A stretch of 64,000 nucleotides of DNA from Streptomyces sp. NBC_00525 (GCF_036346595.1 NZ_CP107834.1:4154001-4218000); one strand, 5' to 3'; counted from the first letter of the stretch, positions 1 to 9,816 are shown. The notes: generated by a model not told the origin, from the letters alone. Translations and numbers: made by a program.

Positions 1-573
<573 letters not shown>

Positions 574-678
574 CGCGACAGCACAGGTGAGGGGCGGTCC
601 GGGGTTCCCGGAGCCGCCCCTCCTTGGCGTGTCGGGGATACTGGACAGCGCAGACGCAGAGGGAAAGGCCACATCATC

Positions 679-1803
679 GTGACTGAGATCGAGATCGGGC
701 GCGGCAAGCGCGGCCGCCGGGCATACGCATTCGACGACATCGCCGTCGTCCCGAGCCGCCGCACCCGCGACCCGAAGGAGGTCTCGATCGCCTGGCAGAT
801 CGACGCCTACCGCTTCGAGCTGCCGTTCCTGGCCGCCCCGATGGACTCGGTGGTGTCCCCGCAGCACGCCATCCGCATCGGTGAGCTGGGCGGTCTCGGC
901 GTGCTCAACCTCGAAGGGCTGTGGACGCGCTACGAGGACCCGCAGCCGCTGCTCGACGAGATCGCCGAGATGCCGGCCGCGACCGCGACCCGCCGCCTCC
1001 AGGAGATCTACGCCGCGCCCATCCAGGCCGACCTGATCGGGCAGCGCATCAAGGAGGTCCGCGACTCCGGCGTCGTCACCGCCGCCGCGCTCTCCCCGCA
1101 GCGCACCGCCCAGTTCTCCAAGGCCGTCGTGGACGCCGGCGTGGACATCTTCGTCATCCGGGGCACCACGGTCTCCGCCGAGCACGTCTCGGGCGCGGCC
1201 GAGCCGCTGAACCTCAAGCAGTTCATCTACGAGCTGGACGTGCCGGTGATCGTCGGCGGCTGCGCCACGTACACCGCCGCCCTGCACCTGATGCGGACCG
1301 GCGCGGCCGGTGTCCTCGTCGGCTTCGGCGGCGGCGCCGCGCACACCACGCGCAACGTGTTCGGCATCCAGGTCCCGATGGCGACCGCCGTCGCCGACGT
1401 GGCCGGTGCCCGCCGCGACTACATGGACGAGTCCGGCGGCCGGTACGTGCACGTCATCGCGGACGGCGGCGTCGGCTGGTCCGGCGACCTGCCGAAGGCG
1501 ATCGCCTGCGGCGCTGACGCCGTGATGATGGGCTCCCCGCTGGCCCGCGCCACGGACGCGCCGGGCCGCGGCCGGCACTGGGGCATGGAGGCCGTCCACG
1601 AGGACGTGCCGCGCGGCAAGCTGGTGGACCTCGGCACGGTCGGCACCACGGAGGAGGTCCTCACCGGCCCCGCGCACACCCCGGACGGCGCGATGAACAT
1701 CTTCGGCGCCCTGCGCCGCGCGATGGCCACGACGGGCTACAGCGAGCTGAAGGAGTTCCAGCGCGTCGAGGTGACGGTCGCCGACTCCCAGCACCGCCGC
1801 TGA
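679..1803 (+). CDS. guaB3: GuaB3 family IMP dehydrogenase-related protein
   Basis: A 374-residue TIM-barrel protein of the IMPDH/GMP reductase family without CBS domains, the size and architecture of actinobacterial GuaB3. The GTG start has a purine-rich GAGGGAAAGG about ten bases upstream. The phosphate-site motifs are kept (VHVIADGGVGWSGD and CGADAVMMGSPLA), but where IMPDH has S-I-C-T-T-R this protein has A-A-H-T-T-R, so the catalytic cysteine is replaced by His222. I recall that mycobacterial GuaB3 also lacks this cysteine and has no proven dehydrogenase activity. The sequence therefore supports a divergent or regulatory paralogue rather than a second ordinary IMPDH. It lies immediately downstream of guaB and may be co-transcribed, although it has its own ribosome binding site. 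A strong hairpin follows the stop. Confidence 0.93.
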   Translation: MTEIEIGRGKRGRRAYAFDDIAVVPSRRTRDPKEVSIAWQIDAYRFELPFLAAPMDSVVSPQHAIRIGELGGLGVLNLEGLWTRYEDPQPLLDEIAEMPAATATRRLQEIYAAPIQADLIGQRIKEVRDSGVVTAAALSPQRTAQFSKAVVDAGVDIFVIRGTTVSAEHVSGAAEPLNLKQFIYELDVPVIVGGCATYTAALHLMRTGAAGVLVGFGGGAAHTTRNVFGIQVPMATAVADVAGARRDYMDESGGRYVHVIADGGVGWSGDLPKAIACGADAVMMGSPLARATDAPGRGRHWGMEAVHEDVPRGKLVDLGTVGTTEEVLTGPAHTPDGAMNIFGALRRAMATTGYSELKEFQRVEVTVADSQHRR

Positions 1804-1819
1804 CCCCCCGTACACCCGG

Positions 1820-1854
1820 AAGGGCCCGGACCGCGACAAGCGGTCCGGGCCCTT
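1820..1854. terminator. Intrinsic terminator between guaB3 and the convergent membrane-protein gene
   Basis: A perfect 15-bp inverted repeat (arms 1820-1834 and 1840-1854, loop GACAA) begins 17 bases after the guaB3 stop codon. The gene on the other strand ends at 1868, so the hairpin can serve both directions. There is no long U tract, as is common in Streptomyces. Confidence 0.85.
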
Positions 1855-1867
1855 CGGCGTTCCGGGG

Positions 1868-2398
1868 TTACGAGCCCTTGCGCGCGCCGCCGACCGCGCC
1901 CAGCGCGCCGAGCGCCAGGAAGAGGTACGTCTTGCCGTCGGCCCCCTCGTTCCACGCCTTGGTGAGCACGTCGAAGTGGTCGAAGAAGACGCTGGTCACC
2001 GACTGGTCGACCATGTCCGAGAAGACGACCGCGATGCCCAGGAGCTGGCCGAGGTAGACGGCGCCGACCGACAGCAGGGCACTGACCACGGTCATGACCG
2101 GGTTGGCGCCGCCGGACTTGCGCGCGCAGAAGCCGACGAGGAAGCCGACACCGACGGCGAGGTAGCCGATCTGGTGCTCGAAGTTGCCGAGGATGAGGCC
2201 GTAGACGATCGCGCCGACGAGACCCGCCCCGACGGCGGCCACCAGACCGAGCCCGAAGTTGTTGCCGCGGGCCGGCGGGGCCGGGGGGAACGGGGTCGGG
2301 GCGCCGAAGGGGGCGCCGGGCTGCTGGCCGGCGAACGGATTGCCGCCCTGGGGCTGACCGCCGTAGGGCTGGTTCGGCGGTGGTACGGACTGGCTCAT
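1868..2398 (-). CDS. Hypothetical membrane protein with Pro/Gly-rich N-terminus
   Basis: A 176-residue protein of unknown function. Residues 1-48 are rich in Pro, Gly, Gln and Asn (PPNQPYGGQPQGG type) and look disordered. They are followed by about four hydrophobic segments (roughly residues 50-73, 77-94, 100-125 and 157-172), so the rest is an integral membrane domain. The start codon at 2398 is preceded by GGGGGAGAA at normal spacing. The disordered-head plus small membrane-domain plan is common in Streptomyces envelope proteins, but I do not recognise a named family. It is convergent with guaB3, and the next gene upstream on the same strand ends 122 bases away, with nothing notable in that gap. 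Confidence 0.85.
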   Translation of the reverse strand: MSQSVPPPNQPYGGQPQGGNPFAGQQPGAPFGAPTPFPPAPPARGNNFGLGLVAAVGAGLVGAIVYGLILGNFEHQIGYLAVGVGFLVGFCARKSGGANPVMTVVSALLSVGAVYLGQLLGIAVVFSDMVDQSVTSVFFDHFDVLTKAWNEGADGKTYLFLALGALGAVGGARKGS

Positions 2399-2520
2399 GC
2401 TGGGTTCTCCCCCTGGGGACGTCTACGCACTGCTGTGCGAGGAGTGACGCCGCAGGCTAGCAGCAGGCTCCGACATCGGCCCACCGGAATCCTTGGGGGA
2501 ACTGGGCTGACAGCCCGTCA

Positions 2521-3765
2521 TCAGAGCCGGTGGGCGGCTCCGGCGGGGGTCGCGCCACGGGTGTCGAGGAGGAGTTGCGCCTTCACGGCGAGGCCCTGGA
2601 GGTCGTACGTACGGTGGTGCTGGAGCAGCACCGTGAGGTCCGCGCCGGCCGCCGCCTCGTAGAGCGAGTCGGCGCGCGGCACCGACCGCCCGCGTACCCG
2701 CCAGTCCAGGACGTGCGGGTCGTGGAAGCGGATCTGGGCGCCCATGTCCAGGAGCCGGTTGGCGATCTCGCGGGCGGGGGACGCCTCCTGGTCGGCCAGG
2801 TCGGGCTTGTAGGTGACGCCGAGGAGGAGAATCCGGGCGCCCCGGACGGCCTTGCCGTGCTCGTTGAGGAGGGTGGCGCAGCGCTGGATCACGTACTGGG
2901 GCATGCGGCCGTTGATCTCCTGGGCCAGCGAGACCATCCGCAGCGGGGTGCCGGGGACGCGGCCGGGGTCCATCGCGGCGCCGTGGCCGCCGACGCCGGG
3001 GCCGGGCCGGAAGGGCTCGAAGCCGAAGGGCTTGGTCTCGGCGCACCGGATGACGTCCCAGAGGTCGACGCCCAGGTCGTGGCAAAGCACCGCCATCTCG
3101 TTGACCAGGGCGATGTTGACATGCCGGAAGTTGGTCTCCAGGACCTTCGTCATCTCGGCCTCGCGGGTGCCGCGCGCCCGGACCACCTTGTCGGTGAGCC
3201 GGCCGTAGAAGGCGGCGGCCGACTCGGTGCAGGCGGGGGTGAGGCCGCCGATGACCTTGGGGGTGTTGGCGTAGACATGGGTGCGGTTGCCGGGGTCGAG
3301 CCGGCCGGGGGAGTGCGCGAGGTGGAAGTCGCGTCCGCCGCGCAGCCCCGAGCCCTGCTCCAGGATCGGCAGCAGGAAGTTCTCGGTGGTGCCGGGCGGC
3401 ACGGCCGACTCCAGGAGCACGGTGGTGTGCGGGCGCAGCCGGACGGCCAGGGCGCGGGCCGCGTCGGCGACGGCGCTCAGATCGAGGGCGCCGTCGGGGC
3501 CGGGCGGCGTCGGCGCGCAGATCACGGCGGTGCGGACCCGGCCCAGCTCGGCCTGGTCGGTGGTGGGCCGGAAGCCCCCGGAGAGCATGCGGCGGACGTC
3601 GGACGCCGGCAGTGATCCCTCGACCGGGGCGCGCCCCGCCGCGACCTCCGCGAAGGCGCGCGGGTCGGTGTCGTAGCCGATGGTCTGGATTCCGGCGTGG
3701 ACGGCGGCCTGGGCGAGGGGCAGGCCGAGGTGACCGAGTCCGATGACGGCGAGGTCTGCAGGCAC
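2521..3765 (-). CDS. UDP-glucose/UDP-ManNAc dehydrogenase-like protein lacking the catalytic Cys
   Basis: Nucleotide-sugar dehydrogenases of this family oxidise a UDP-sugar twice with NAD+ to the uronic acid for surface polysaccharides. Seen here: an N-terminal Rossmann motif (VIGLGHLGLP), the central dimerisation helix with the conserved Lys and Asn (EMTKVLETNF) and a C-terminal UDP-binding domain (LGVTYKPDLAD). The active-site loop normally reads GVGGHCIPVDP. Here it is GVGGHGAAMDP, so the nucleophilic Cys is Gly262 (codon 2980-2982) and the neighbouring Ile-Pro is Ala-Ala. The protein probably cannot complete the normal reaction. I chose the GTG at 3765 because AAGGGAAGGA precedes it; an in-frame TTG at 3810 has no such site. 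Divergent from glpD across 247 bases. Confidence 0.88.
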   Translation of the reverse strand: MPADLAVIGLGHLGLPLAQAAVHAGIQTIGYDTDPRAFAEVAAGRAPVEGSLPASDVRRMLSGGFRPTTDQAELGRVRTAVICAPTPPGPDGALDLSAVADAARALAVRLRPHTTVLLESAVPPGTTENFLLPILEQGSGLRGGRDFHLAHSPGRLDPGNRTHVYANTPKVIGGLTPACTESAAAFYGRLTDKVVRARGTREAEMTKVLETNFRHVNIALVNEMAVLCHDLGVDLWDVIRCAETKPFGFEPFRPGPGVGGHGAAMDPGRVPGTPLRMVSLAQEINGRMPQYVIQRCATLLNEHGKAVRGARILLLGVTYKPDLADQEASPAREIANRLLDMGAQIRFHDPHVLDWRVRGRSVPRADSLYEAAAGADLTVLLQHHRTYDLQGLAVKAQLLLDTRGATPAGAAHRL

Positions 3766-4012
3766 GTGGGTGGCCGTCCTTCCCTTAAGACCAAAAGACA
3801 GAAAGCGCAACCGCTGTGGACAGCGCTATGTCAGGTTAGGCGTAAATATGACCTGTATGTCGCATTGTCGGGCCGTTGTCGTCCGGGTGTTGTCCACAGG
3901 CGGTGGCTGAAGTCGCGCGGCGCGGACAGAATCGACCTGTGGGCACGGGCGCCGAACGAACGATCGGGGCCGTATTCCGTGCCGGACCACCCCGATCCAC
4001 CGGGAGGCAGCA

Positions 4013-5719
4013 GTGAGGACAGCGACACTGGGACCTGCGGAGCGCGCCGAGGCGCTCGCCGCCATGGCCGAGCGCGAACTGGACGTGCTGGTCGTGGGGG
4101 CGGGCGTGGTCGGCGCCGGGACGGCGCTGGACGCGGTCACCCGAGGGCTCTCCACCGGCCTGGTCGAGGCCCGCGACTGGGCGTCGGGCACATCGAGCAG
4201 GTCGAGCAAGCTGATCCACGGCGGGCTGCGCTATCTGGAGATGCTCGACTTCGCCCTCGTGCGGGAGGCGCTCAAGGAGCGCGGACTGCTGCTCGAACGG
4301 CTCGCCCCGCATCTGGTGAAGCCGGTGCCCTTCCTCTACCCCTTGCAGCACAAGGGCTGGGAGCGGCTGTACGCCGGTTCCGGCGTCGCGCTGTACGACG
4401 CGATGTCGGTCTCCTCCGGGCACGGCCGGGGCCTGCCGGTGCACCGCCATCTCTCCCGCCGCCGCGCCCTGCGGGTCGCCCCGGCCCTGAAACGGGACGC
4501 CCTGGTGGGCGCCCTGCAGTACTACGACGCCCAGATGGACGACGCCCGCTACGTGGCCACGCTGGTGCGCACCGCCGCCGGGTACGGCGCGCGGGTGGCG
4601 AACCGGGCGAGCGTGACCGGCTTCCTCCGGGAGGGCGAACGCGTCGTCGGCGCCCGCGTGGAGGACGCCGAGGCGGGCGGCACCTACGAGGTCAGGGCCA
4701 AACAGGTGGTCAACGCCACCGGTGTCTGGACGGACGACACCCAGTCCCTCATCGGCGAGCGCGGCCAGTTCCACGTCCGCGCCTCCAAGGGCATCCACCT
4801 GGTCGTCCCCAAGGACCGCATCCACTCCTCCACCGGCCTGATCCTGCGCACCGAGAAGTCCGTGCTCTTCGTCATCCCCTGGGGCCGGCACTGGATCGTC
4901 GGCACCACGGACACCGACTGGGACCTGGACAAGACGCACCCGGCCGCCTCCAGCGCCGACATCGACTACCTCCTGGAGCATGTGAACTCCGTACTGGCGA
5001 CGCCCCTGACCAGGGACGACGTCGAGGGCGTGTACGCGGGCCTGCGGCCCCTGCTGGCCGGTGAGTCGGACGCCACCAGCAAGCTGTCCCGCGAACACAC
5101 CGTGGCCCACCCGGTCCCCGGCCTCGTCGTCGTCGCCGGTGGCAAGTACACGACGTACCGGGTCATGGCCAAGGACGCCGTGGACGAGGCGGTGCACGGC
5201 CTCGACCAGCGCGTCGCCGCCTGCGTCACCGAGGACGTGCCGCTGCTGGGCGCCGAGGGCTACCGCGCCCTGTGGAACGCACGGGCCAGGACCGCCGCCC
5301 GCACCGGCCTCCATGTCGCCCGGGTGGAGCATCTGCTCAACCGGTACGGCTCCATGACGGAACAGATCCTGGAGCTGATCGTCGCCGACCCGGCCATGGG
5401 CGAGCCGCTGCCCGCCGCCGACGACTACCTCAAGGCCGAGATCGTCTACGCCGCCTCCCACGAGGGGGCCCGCCATCTGGACGACGTGCTGACCCGGCGC
5501 ACCCGGATCTCCATCGAGACCTTCGACCGGGGCACCCGCTCCGCCCGGCTCTGCGCGGAGCTGATGGCGCCGGTCCTGGGCTGGGACGCCGGCCAGATCG
5601 ACCGGGAGGTCGCGCATTACGAGAAGCGGGTGGAGGCCGAACGCGAGTCGCAGCGCCAGCCGGACGACCTGACGGCCGACGCGGCCCGGCTGGGGGCGCC
5701 CGACATCGCGCCGCTGTGA
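4013..5719 (+). CDS. glpD: Aerobic glycerol-3-phosphate dehydrogenase
   Basis: A 568-residue FAD-dependent enzyme that oxidises sn-glycerol 3-phosphate to dihydroxyacetone phosphate and passes electrons to the quinone pool at the membrane. The N-terminus carries the FAD dinucleotide motif (VLVVGAGVVGAGTALDA) followed by the family signature around SSRSSKLIHGGLRYLE. Further on are the substrate-site region ending in GGKYTTYR and a C-terminal helical domain. Length is normal for GlpD. The GTG start has GGGAGG five bases upstream. The 247-base upstream gap is AT-richer than the surroundings, especially 3836-3880, and probably holds the promoter. No glpF or glpK gene is adjacent, so glycerol uptake must be encoded elsewhere. 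Confidence 0.95.
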   Translation: MRTATLGPAERAEALAAMAERELDVLVVGAGVVGAGTALDAVTRGLSTGLVEARDWASGTSSRSSKLIHGGLRYLEMLDFALVREALKERGLLLERLAPHLVKPVPFLYPLQHKGWERLYAGSGVALYDAMSVSSGHGRGLPVHRHLSRRRALRVAPALKRDALVGALQYYDAQMDDARYVATLVRTAAGYGARVANRASVTGFLREGERVVGARVEDAEAGGTYEVRAKQVVNATGVWTDDTQSLIGERGQFHVRASKGIHLVVPKDRIHSSTGLILRTEKSVLFVIPWGRHWIVGTTDTDWDLDKTHPAASSADIDYLLEHVNSVLATPLTRDDVEGVYAGLRPLLAGESDATSKLSREHTVAHPVPGLVVVAGGKYTTYRVMAKDAVDEAVHGLDQRVAACVTEDVPLLGAEGYRALWNARARTAARTGLHVARVEHLLNRYGSMTEQILELIVADPAMGEPLPAADDYLKAEIVYAASHEGARHLDDVLTRRTRISIETFDRGTRSARLCAELMAPVLGWDAGQIDREVAHYEKRVEAERESQRQPDDLTADAARLGAPDIAPL

Positions 5720-5773
5720 CGGGCCGGCGGTGCTGCGGGGGCCGGGCCCGGCCATCGCGGCACCGCCGGCCGC

Positions 5774-6838
5774 TCAGCCCCGGCAGAACTCCGCTTCCAG
5801 CAGCCCGGATTCCAGGACGTCCGCCCCGGTCAGGGTGTCCGTGTCCACGCGGAAGGTCAGGGTGTGGCGGCCGTCGCGGGTGGCGGCGGTGCGGACGTAA
5901 CTGCCCGCGATGCGCCCGTTGTGGCCCCAGACGGTGACCCCGCAGGACAGCCGCTCGGGGTAGACGCCGAGGCCGTACACCCCGTGCGTGGCGGTGGTGT
6001 CCAGCAGGGCGGCCAGTTGAGCCGGTTTCAGCAGCCGGCCGCCCAGCAGCGCCGCGTAGAAGCGGTTGAGGTCGAAGAGCGTGGAGATCAGCTCGCCCGC
6101 GGCGCCGGCGATCCGGGGGTCCAGCTCGGTGACGTCGGTGAGCCGGCCGTCCCCCGTGCGGGAGTAGGCCCGGCCGTGCGGTGCGGGCAGGGTGGTGCGG
6201 CTGCCGGGGAGCGAGGTGCCGGTGAGGCGGAGGGGGTCGATGAGGCGGCGGCGGATCTCCGTCGCGTAGTCGTGGCCGGTGACCCGGCCGACGACGAGAC
6301 CCAGCAGGGCGTAGTCGGTGTTGGAGTACGCGTAGGTGCCCGGCGCGGCCGCCGGCCGGTGGGCCGTCGCGGTGCGGACGGCCGCCAGGGCGGAGAGGGG
6401 GCGGGCGGTGACGTCGTCGGTGTAGTCGTACAGGCCGCTGGTGTGGCCCAGCAGGGCGCGCAGGGTGATGCGGCGTCCGTCGTTGCCGTGCCCCCGGACC
6501 AGCCCCGGCAGGAAGCGCTCGACCGGGTCCGTCAGCCGCAGCCGCCCCTCCCCGGCGAGTTGGAGGACGACGGCGGCGACGAACGACTTGGTGACACTGC
6601 CCGCCCGGAACCGGTCCGCGTACCGGATGCCGGGCCCCGTCGAACGGTAGGTGTCGTGGGGCGAACGCGCCGGATCGTGGGCCAGCAGCGCCGCGTCGGG
6701 GGCCCCGCCCCGCGCCGTGAACCGGGGGAGGTAGGACACCGCGGGGGTGAGGTGTGATTCGCTGGGCACGCGCGCCGTTCCGAGGCCGCACAGGGCCAGC
6801 ACCACCAGGGCGGCGAGCAGCGACCTCGGCATCGGCAT
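5774..6838 (-). CDS. Exported serine hydrolase of the class C beta-lactamase / D,D-peptidase family
   Basis: A 354-residue penicillin-binding-protein-like hydrolase. The three catalytic elements of the family are visible: S81-V-T-K84 (SxxK), Y171-S-N173 (YxN) and an H-N-G box near residue 309 (third motif). The N-terminus has a short basic start and a hydrophobic core (about residues 5-20), consistent with export. A cysteine follows the core, but it is not in a good lipobox. The start at 6838 is chosen because GAAGGGA lies nine bases upstream; longer in-frame starts lack a ribosome site. The substrate (peptidoglycan stem peptide, beta-lactam or ester) cannot be told from sequence. Divergent from the kinase gene at 6957. 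Confidence 0.85.
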   Translation of the reverse strand: MPMPRSLLAALVVLALCGLGTARVPSESHLTPAVSYLPRFTARGGAPDAALLAHDPARSPHDTYRSTGPGIRYADRFRAGSVTKSFVAAVVLQLAGEGRLRLTDPVERFLPGLVRGHGNDGRRITLRALLGHTSGLYDYTDDVTARPLSALAAVRTATAHRPAAAPGTYAYSNTDYALLGLVVGRVTGHDYATEIRRRLIDPLRLTGTSLPGSRTTLPAPHGRAYSRTGDGRLTDVTELDPRIAGAAGELISTLFDLNRFYAALLGGRLLKPAQLAALLDTTATHGVYGLGVYPERLSCGVTVWGHNGRIAGSYVRTAATRDGRHTLTFRVDTDTLTGADVLESGLLEAEFCRG

Positions 6839-6956
6839 GACGGCATGTCCCTTCGTCGGGGACATCATGGCGGAGCTTGGACCCGGCACCGGGAGCGGTC
6901 TCGGGGTGAGGGACAATGAACGCTCTGCCAGGGCGGGTTGATCGCAGAGGGGACGC

Positions 6957-8801
6957 ATGTCGGAGGCGGAGCAGGCACGGGAGCCCCAAGGGGACAAGGG
7001 TGGACGTCTCCTCGCGGGGCGCTACCGGCTCGGGGAGGTGCTCGGCCGGGGCGGTATGGGCACGGTCTGGCGTGCCGCCGACGAGACGCTGGGCCGCACG
7101 GTCGCGGTCAAGGAACTGCGGTTCCCCTCGGCCATCGACGAGGACGAGAAGCGCCGTCTCATCACGCGTACGCTGCGCGAGGCCAAGGCGATCGCACGCA
7201 TCCGCAACAACGGCGCGGTCACCGTCTACGACGTGGTCGACGAGGACGACCGGCCGTGGATCGTGATGGAACTGATCGAGGGCAAGTCGCTGGCCGAGGC
7301 GATCCGCGAGGACGGCGTCCTGCCGCCCAAGCGGGCGGCCGAGATCGGCCTCGCCCTCCTCGACGTGCTGCGCTCCGCGCACCGCGAGGGCATCCTGCAC
7401 CGCGATGTGAAGCCGTCCAACGTGCTGATCGCCGAGGACGGCCGGGTCGTGCTCACCGACTTCGGCATCGCCCAGGTCGAGGGCGACCCCTCGGTCACCT
7501 CCACCGGCATGCTCGTCGGCGCCCCGTCGTACATCTCGCCGGAGCGGGCGCGCGGCCACAAGCCCGGCCCGCCCGCCGACCTCTGGTCGCTGGGCGGCCT
7601 GCTGTACGCGAGCGTCGAGGGCTGCCCGCCGTACGACAAGGGCTCCGCCATCGCGACCCTGACCGCCGTGATGACCGAGCCGCTGGACCCGCCGAAGAAC
7701 GCCGGGCCGCTGGAGGAGGTCATCTACGGGCTGCTCGCCCGCGACCCCCAGCAGCGGCTCGACGACGCGGGCGCGCGCGCCCTGCTCAACGACGTGATCA
7801 GCTCCTTCGAGCAGCCGGAGCGCCCCGTTCCGGCCCCCGCCGACGCCACCCGGGTCATGGCGCTGCCCAAGGCCGGCGCGGCGTCCGGCGAGGCCGGCGA
7901 CGGCACCCGCGACCGGCTGCGCGGCGCGCTGCGCTCCGCGCGGAGCGCACGGGCCACACCCGTGGCCGCGCCCGTCGCGGCGCCGCCCGTCCCGGCCCGG
8001 CCCGCCGCGGCCCCCGCAGCCGTGACGCCGTCCGGGGCCGTGCCCCCGCAGCGCCCGGCCTCCTCGCCGGTCGCCCCGCCGCGCGCCTCGCTCACGGACG
8101 TGGTGCCGCGTCGCACCCTGGCGATCATCGCGGCCGTCATCGTGCTCGCCGTCCTCGGCACGGTGCTGGCGCTCACCCTCGGCGGCGGCGACGAGCCCGC
8201 CGGCGACAAGGGCGCGAAGAACCCCGGCGCGTCCGCCCCCGCCGAGGCGTCGGGCGACGGCTCCGCCACGTCCGCCGAGGCCCCGCAGGGCGGCAGCGGC
8301 AAGGACGAGGGCGAGGACAAGGGCGAGGACAAGGGCGAGGACAAGGGCGACAAGACGGAGAACCAGCACCCTCGTTCCACGCCATACCACCACGAACAGG
8401 GCTTCTCCATCGGCCTGCCGAGTGGATGGAAGTACCGGACTACGGACGGGGCGGGAGCCCGGTTCACCGGACCGCACGCGCAGCGGCTGCTGATCGGCTG
8501 GACCTCGACCCCCAAGGATTCGCCGGTCGCCGACTGGACCGCGCAGGAGCTGGGGATGCGGCGGTCCGGCTACCACCGCGTCAAGATCGGTGCGGTCGAC
8601 TACCGCGGCTGGAAGGCCGCGGACTGGGAATTCACGTACACCGAGAAGGGCGTGGCCCGCCATGCCGTGGACCGTGGATTCGTGGTCGATCCCCGGCAGG
8701 GGTACGCGATCATGTTCATGGCCAATGAACGGGACTGGGATTCCGCCGAGACCCGCGAGGCGCTGGCCACGTTCTTCAGGACGTTTCAGCCGAAGAAGTG
8801 A
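6957..8801 (+). CDS. Transmembrane Ser/Thr protein kinase (PknB-like), first of three
   Basis: A 614-residue Hanks-type kinase. The cytoplasmic kinase domain (about residues 22-290) is complete: glycine loop GRGGMGTV from residue 30, Lys52 in AVKEL, HRDVKPSN with Asp150, DFG with Asp168, and the SPER activation-segment end. A Pro/Ala-rich linker follows. One membrane span lies near residues 387-410, then an acidic linker with tandem E-D-K-G repeats (near 450-465) and an extracytoplasmic C-terminal domain of about 145 residues containing GFSIGLPSGWK. That outer domain resembles the C-terminal domains of the kinases at 10650 and 13645. AGAGGGGA precedes the ATG. I recall that the equivalent S. 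coelicolor cluster has been linked to spore-wall synthesis; this is from memory. Confidence 0.93.
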   Translation: MSEAEQAREPQGDKGGRLLAGRYRLGEVLGRGGMGTVWRAADETLGRTVAVKELRFPSAIDEDEKRRLITRTLREAKAIARIRNNGAVTVYDVVDEDDRPWIVMELIEGKSLAEAIREDGVLPPKRAAEIGLALLDVLRSAHREGILHRDVKPSNVLIAEDGRVVLTDFGIAQVEGDPSVTSTGMLVGAPSYISPERARGHKPGPPADLWSLGGLLYASVEGCPPYDKGSAIATLTAVMTEPLDPPKNAGPLEEVIYGLLARDPQQRLDDAGARALLNDVISSFEQPERPVPAPADATRVMALPKAGAASGEAGDGTRDRLRGALRSARSARATPVAAPVAAPPVPARPAAAPAAVTPSGAVPPQRPASSPVAPPRASLTDVVPRRTLAIIAAVIVLAVLGTVLALTLGGGDEPAGDKGAKNPGASAPAEASGDGSATSAEAPQGGSGKDEGEDKGEDKGEDKGDKTENQHPRSTPYHHEQGFSIGLPSGWKYRTTDGAGARFTGPHAQRLLIGWTSTPKDSPVADWTAQELGMRRSGYHRVKIGAVDYRGWKAADWEFTYTEKGVARHAVDRGFVVDPRQGYAIMFMANERDWDSAETREALATFFRTFQPKK

Positions 8802-8871
8802 CACGCGTCCGATGACGTGGCCGCCGGGGTCGGGCGGGTACGGTAGCCCGTCCCGCTCCGGCGGCGCTGCC

Positions 8872-9816
8872 TCAGTCCGCGCTCCGGAGTATGGCCGCGG
8901 CGTCCGCGAGCATCTTCTGCCGGCTGGTCGACAGCGAAGTGAGCTCGGTCTGCTTGTCCTTCATCATCTTCCTCTGCACGGCGGACTCGGCGGCCAGCCA
9001 CGTCTCCGGAAGGCCGACCCGCTGTTTGCACTCGACGTCCGCTGTCGCCACCGAGCGTTCCTCCGCATCGACATCGGCGTCCGCGAATCGCGGATCGTCG
9101 GTCACGGAGAGCGGTGACGTGTAGGTGAAACCCCGGGAATCCATGCACCGGGACCACGCGGCGAACGAAGAGAGGACCCGCGGGTCCTTCAAGGAGCTCT
9201 TGTAGCCGTCCATGTCGATGCTCTGAGCCACCTCACGTCCCGCGTTCGCCTTGTGCTCGGCGTAGATCCTGCTTCTCGCGTACGCGGAACAGCCACCCGG
9301 CGGCACGGGCCGTCCCCGGTAGTCCGTGAGCTTCTCCCCGTCGGCGTCGATGCCCGAGAGCAGGGCTGCCTGCTGTGGGCTGGGCTGTGGCAGCCCGTCC
9401 GGGCCGGCCGTCGGCTCGGGTGGCAGTTGGTACCCGTACTTCCGTGCGGACACCGGGTCGAGAAGGCCGTAGCGTCGATTGCCGCCGGTGTCGCGGGCGG
9501 CGGGAGGGGGGATGTCGGGGACGGGCAGCGGAGGCTCGCCGAAGTCCTTGAGGCAGGAGTTGCGTACCTTGCTCTCCGCTTTGTTCAGGACGGCCTTCTC
9601 CTCGGCCGTCACCGAGTACTTGGCCAGCGGGAGCTTCGCGGCGAAGTCGAGGTCGGCCGGCTTCGCGACTGGGGACTCCGCGGCACGTGCGGATGCCGGG
9701 GCACGGTCGTCGGCGGCGGGGCGGGCGGGCGCGGACGTGCCGCCGCAGGCGCTTACGCAGGTCAGTGCGAGCAGGAGGCCCAGGCCGGCGGCCGGGACGG
9801 TGAGCGTGCGACTCAA
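8872..9816 (-). CDS. Hypothetical secreted lipoprotein
   Basis: A 314-residue protein with a signal peptide ending in a lipobox V-S-A-C at Cys24, followed by G-G, so it should be lipid-anchored on the outer face of the membrane. The TTG start at 9816 is preferred because AGGAAGAAG stands just upstream and it begins directly at the signal peptide; upstream in-frame codons lack a site. The mature part has an Ala/Pro-rich linker, a Pro-rich stretch near residue 105, and a C-terminal half with several conserved-looking Cys and Trp residues. I do not recognise the family. It lies between kinase genes on the opposite strand, so a role in envelope signalling is possible but unproven. Confidence 0.85.
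   Translation of the reverse strand: MSRTLTVPAAGLGLLLALTCVSACGGTSAPARPAADDRAPASARAAESPVAKPADLDFAAKLPLAKYSVTAEEKAVLNKAESKVRNSCLKDFGEPPLPVPDIPPPAARDTGGNRRYGLLDPVSARKYGYQLPPEPTAGPDGLPQPSPQQAALLSGIDADGEKLTDYRGRPVPPGGCSAYARSRIYAEHKANAGREVAQSIDMDGYKSSLKDPRVLSSFAAWSRCMDSRGFTYTSPLSVTDDPRFADADVDAEERSVATADVECKQRVGLPETWLAAESAVQRKMMKDKQTELTSLSTSRQKMLADAAAILRSAD

Noticed and set aside
3836..5755. Long antisense open frame over glpD
   Set aside because: High GC leaves few stops in shadow frames; the translation is Gly/Val/Arg-rich with no motifs, while the plus strand encodes a complete GlpD. The same applies to the antisense frames over 5430-8804, 10434-12755, 23378-26230 and 34363-36786.
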